Source of the DNA: Candidatus Gallimonas caecicola
Lineage (GTDB): Bacteria > Bacillota > Clostridia > Christensenellales > Borkfalkiaceae
Direction of reading: 5' to 3'
Length of the DNA: 7,881 nt
Assembly (NCBI GenBank): GCA_904394195.1
Contig: CAJFNH010000054.1
Location: forward strand, 1-7,881
Both the position numbers and the translations under genes were made by a program. Of this stretch, positions 6,793 to 7,881 are shown piece by piece (positions within the stretch are counted from its first letter, which is position 1; every line of letters begins with the position of its first letter). The notes beneath the pieces are model-generated. The model worked only from the letters and a program-made list of their open reading frames with translations, did no database searches and was not told the DNA's origin.

Positions 6793-6829
6793 TTTACGGG
6801 AAAAGATTTCTCGCGTGATACTGCGTCGC

Positions 6830-6886
6830 GGGCACGCACCCCTCGGTCACGTACGTCTGTGTACGCTCCCGTCGGGGCTTGCGCCC
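6830..6886. repeat. Hairpin unit A of the intergenic array
   Basis: Pairing segments from outside inward: 6830-6832 GGG with 6884-6886 CCC; 6835-6837 CGC with 6881-6883 GCG; 6839-6842 CCCC with 6874-6877 GGGG; then an internal loop; then 6850-6854 CGTAC with 6861-6865 GTACG, closed by loop GTCTGT. The sequence is nearly symmetric, so the structure could form in RNA from either strand. Confidence 0.75.
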
Positions 6887-6950
6887 GTTCCTTGTCTGAC
6901 GCGGAACTGTTTTCCCTTGTTTGGGCGCATTTCCGTCGCAATACTTTGTC

Positions 6951-7010
6951 GCGGTTACGGTTTTCCTCGGTCACGTACCCTCGTACGCTCCCTTCGGAAA
7001 ATCCGCCCGC
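6951..7010. repeat. Hairpin unit B of the intergenic array
   Basis: Pairing segments from outside inward: 6951-6954 GCGG with 7007-7010 CCGC; 6958-6960 CGG with 7003-7005 CCG; 6961-6966 TTTTCC with 6996-7001 GGAAAA; internal loop; 6974-6978 CGTAC with 6983-6987 GTACG, loop CCTC. The layout matches unit A, and aligned pairs C6839-G6877 and C6840-G6876 of unit A are replaced here by T6963-A6999 and T6964-A6998. Confidence 0.78.
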
Positions 7011-7022
7011 TCCTCGTCTTGC

Positions 7023-7039
7023 TTGGAACTGCATTCCAA
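7023..7039. repeat. Small accessory hairpin TTGGAA-CTGCA-TTCCAA
   Basis: A perfect 6-bp stem with a 5-nt loop follows hairpin unit B. The equivalent place after unit A (6903-6915) has GGAA-CTGTT-TTCC, a shorter version with a loop of the same length. The paired occurrence suggests it belongs to the repeat unit. Confidence 0.6.
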
Positions 7040-7060
7040 AATACTTTCGGGCGCATTTCC

Positions 7061-7081
7061 GTCGCAATGCCATGTTGCGAC
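7061..7081. repeat. Terminal inverted repeat GTCGCAA / TTGCGAC
   Basis: GTCGCAA at 7061-7067 and TTGCGAC at 7075-7081 are perfect reverse complements around a 7-nt loop. This lies at the last box of the array; the internal box at 6935-6954 does not pair perfectly. It may mark the edge of the element. Confidence 0.55.
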
Positions 7082-7137
7082 TGAATGAAACTTCGTCCGC
7101 TACACACTTCAATACCTGAAATAAGGAGAATATCATC

Positions 7138-7254
7138 ATGAAAGTACGTCCTTCCGTCAAGCCCATGTGCGACAAGTGCAAGGTCATCAAGAGAAACGGA
7201 AAAGTTATGGTCATCTGCTCGAAAGACAAGAGCCACAAGCAAAGACAGGGTTAA
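7138..7254 (+). CDS. rpmJ: 50S ribosomal protein L36
   Basis: L36 is the smallest large-subunit protein and binds 23S rRNA through a zinc ribbon. The frame encodes 38 residues, of the usual 37-38, beginning MKVRPSVKPMCDKCKVI and ending HKQRQG. Zinc ligands C11, C14, C27 and H33 are all present, so this is the zinc-binding form. The ATG at 7138 follows AAGGAG at 7123-7128. Its position between infA and rpsM is the conserved one, but it is set apart by 345 bases upstream and 234 downstream. Its stop lies only six bases before the -35 element of the next promoter. Confidence 0.96.
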   Translation: MKVRPSVKPMCDKCKVIKRNGKVMVICSKDKSHKQRQG

Positions 7255-7260
7255 AAACGG

Positions 7261-7290
7261 TTGACAAGCCGCGGAAAAATATGGTATAAT
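7261..7290 (+). promoter_or_regulatory. Sigma-A type promoter for the alpha operon
   Basis: TTGACA at 7261-7266 and TATAAT at 7285-7290 are both exact consensus, with an 18-base spacer and an extended -10 TG at 7282-7283. Transcription should begin near 7296-7298, giving a leader of about 190 nt before rpsM. It is the only consensus promoter I found in the window. Confidence 0.88.
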
Positions 7291-7306
7291 TTCTTCCGCG
7301 GTTTGT
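7264..7306. promoter_or_regulatory. Inverted repeat around the promoter -10 (operator or weak terminator)
   Basis: ACAAGCCGCGGAA at 7264-7276 and TTCCGCGGTTTGT at 7294-7306 are reverse complements at 12 of 13 positions; the exception would be a G-U pair in RNA. The arms are about 30 bases apart centre to centre, near three helical turns. The left arm overlaps the -35 and the right arm overlaps the expected start site. In transcripts reading through from rpmJ the arms could form a GC-rich hairpin followed by TTTGT, which may act as a weak terminator. Confidence 0.7.
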
Positions 7307-7488
7307 AAAATAACCGTAAAAATACGGCAGAAAAAAGCAGATCACGGCACAAAAGGTGCGCAGGTCTGCTCGTTTTGCACGTTCCAAGGGAAAATAAACG
7401 GCTGCGCGGCGGAAATATTTTCCACTATTTTCCCCGTTGCCGTCTGCAATATATCATCATTAACCGAAAAATTTACGGAGGAATTTCA
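7297..7488 (+). promoter_or_regulatory. Structured 5' leader of rpsM
   Basis: About 190 nt lie between the expected start site and the rpsM ATG, with no ATG or convincing leader peptide. In order it holds the hairpin CCGTA-AAAA-TACGG (7314-7327), a long stem-loop (7336-7370, extending imperfectly to 7327-7378), and GGGAAAATA (7388-7396), which pairs perfectly with TATTTTCCC (7426-7434) around an inner GGAAA-TAT-TTTCC hairpin (7411-7423). The Shine-Dalgarno GGAGG is at 7477-7481. CCGTAAA (7314-7320) is fully complementary to TTTACGG (7472-7478), which overlaps it. In gammaproteobacteria S4 represses this operon through a leader pseudoknot; whether this leader is related is unknown. Confidence 0.6.
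7336..7370 (+). promoter_or_regulatory. Main stem-loop of the rpsM leader
   Basis: AGCAGATC (7336-7343) pairs with GGTCTGCT (7363-7370) over 8 bp with one G-U pair. Inside, GCAC (7347-7350) pairs with GTGC (7356-7359) around loop AAAAG. An A-run (7331-7336) before it and CGTTTT (7371-7376) after it resemble an attenuator, but the T-run is short. Confidence 0.6.
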
Positions 7489-7857
7489 ATGGCACGTATT
7501 GCCGGTGTGGATTTACCCAGAGAAAAACGGGTAGAGATCGGGCTCACCTACATTTACGGCATCGGTCTCACCACGTCCAGAAAGATCCTTGCAGCTACGG
7601 GCATCGATCCCGATACGCGCGTGAAGGATCTCGACGAGAACGACGTTTCCAGATTGAGAGAATACATCGACCACAACCTGAGCGTGGAAGGTGAACTTCG
7701 CGGGGCGGTCAGCCTCAACATCAAGCGCCTGATGGAGATCGGGTGCTATCGCGGCGTGCGCCACAGAAAGGGGCTGCCCGTGCGCGGACAGAGCACCAAG
7801 CGCAATGCGCGTACCCGCAAGGGACCGCGCCGCACGGTGGCGAACAAGAAGAAGTAA
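7489..7857 (+). CDS. rpsM: 30S ribosomal protein S13
   Basis: S13 lies in the head of the 30S subunit, contacts the P-site tRNA and forms bridges to L5 and the 50S subunit. The 122-residue protein begins MARIAGVDLPREKRVEIGLTYIYGIG (given by its N-terminus, 1-26). It includes the helical RNA-binding region about 14-60, CYRGVRHRKGLPVRGQ at 86-101, and the basic tail NARTRKGPRRTVANKKK. ATG 7489 is chosen from GGAGG at 7477-7481 and the family N-terminus; an in-frame TTG at 7375 would add 38 residues from the leader and lacks support. It opens the alpha-operon part of the cluster, downstream of its own promoter. Confidence 0.97.
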   Translation: MARIAGVDLPREKRVEIGLTYIYGIGLTTSRKILAATGIDPDTRVKDLDENDVSRLREYIDHNLSVEGELRGAVSLNIKRLMEIGCYRGVRHRKGLPVRGQSTKRNARTRKGPRRTVANKKK

Positions 7858-7869
7858 GGAGAGAGCGTC

Positions 7870-7881
7870 ATGGCAGCAGAT
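7870..7881 (+). CDS. rpsK: 30S ribosomal protein S11, first codons only
   Basis: An ATG at 7870 follows AAGGAGAG at 7856-7863, which overlaps the rpsM stop. Only Met-Ala-Ala-Asp is inside the window. S11 normally follows S13 and often begins Met-Ala, so the call rests on gene order and the ribosome-binding site. The gene runs off the window end. Confidence 0.75.

Larger units (their letters stand above)
6793..7137. repeat. Imperfect tandem repeat array, period about 126 bp, between infA and rpmJ
   Basis: This 345-base gap holds no credible gene. It reads as box, hairpin, box, hairpin, box. The box GGGCGCATTTCCGTCGCAAT occurs exactly at 6923-6942 and 7049-7068 (126 apart), with a degenerate version near 6798-6821. 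Between boxes lie two hairpin units (6830-6886 and 6951-7010) that share TCGGTCACGTAC and GTACGCTCCC exactly, at offsets of 124 and 122. A degraded third unit may begin after 7068. Small insertions of 2 and 4 bases separate the copies. The array starts about 6 bases after the infA stop and fades before the rpmJ ribosome-binding site. No transposase, target duplication or clear promoter was seen in it. Confidence 0.85.

Noticed and set aside
6918..6946. Possible promoter (TTGTTT with AATACT) inside the repeat array
   Set aside because: Both hexamers are poor matches and the same bases belong to the repeated box, so the likeness is probably incidental.
6793..7137. CRISPR array
   Set aside because: Repeats are about 126 bp apart, imperfect and self-complementary, and the intervening sequence is itself repeated rather than unique spacers.
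6747..7238. A 163-codon minus-strand open frame covering the repeat array and rpmJ
   Set aside because: It is antisense to rpmJ and the end of infA and has no recognisable domain. Insertions of 2 and 4 bases between the repeat copies put the hairpin cores in different reading frames, which is not expected of a coding repeat.
7375..7488. N-terminal extension of S13 starting at TTG 7375
   Set aside because: The family N-terminus starts at ATG 7489 with GGAGG at the right distance, and the extra 38 residues come from the structured leader.

Overview
The window is the downstream part of the bacterial S10-spc-alpha ribosomal-protein supercluster, all on the + strand. Gene order is rplX, rplE, rpsZ (zinc-type S14), rpsH, rplF, rplR, rpsE, rpmD, rplO, secY, adk, map, infA, then rpmJ, rpsM and the first codons of rpsK. 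The four-cysteine short S14, the four-cysteine LID of adenylate kinase, AGGAGG-type Shine-Dalgarno sites before every gene and a consensus sigma-A promoter point to a Gram-positive, Firmicutes-type genome of moderately high GC. A clostridial lineage is my best guess, but this is inference and no marker here fixes the order or family.

Region 1 (1-3777) is a tight block of nine ribosomal-protein genes with gaps of 10-16 bases; several upstream stop codons overlap the next Shine-Dalgarno site. These proteins (L24, L5, S14, S8, L6, L18, S5, L30, L15) are core parts of both subunits. Region 2 (3778-6792) holds secY (membrane channel), adk (nucleotide balance), map (N-terminal Met removal) and infA (initiation factor IF-1). 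secY is preceded by a 49-base gap with two back-to-back hairpins, and adk and map overlap by ATGA.

Region 3 (6793-7488) departs from the compact pattern. Between infA and rpmJ lie 345 bases of non-coding DNA made of an imperfect tandem repeat of about 126 bases. Each full copy folds into a long hairpin with an identical apical core, and the outer stems differ between copies by compensating changes. Between rpmJ and rpsM lie 234 bases. They begin with a perfect-consensus promoter (TTGACA, 18 bases, TGGTATAAT) set inside a 13-base inverted repeat, followed by a leader of about 190 nt with several strong hairpins. A duplicated sequence box in that leader could cover the rpsM Shine-Dalgarno site. 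The alpha operon (rpsM, rpsK and presumably rpsD, rpoA and rplQ beyond the window) therefore probably has its own promoter and a leader-based control.

The genes themselves are conventional. The points worth a second look are the infA-rpmJ repeat array, the dyad-embedded promoter, the rpsM leader, the rplO-secY hairpins and an L6 protein that departs from its family signature.
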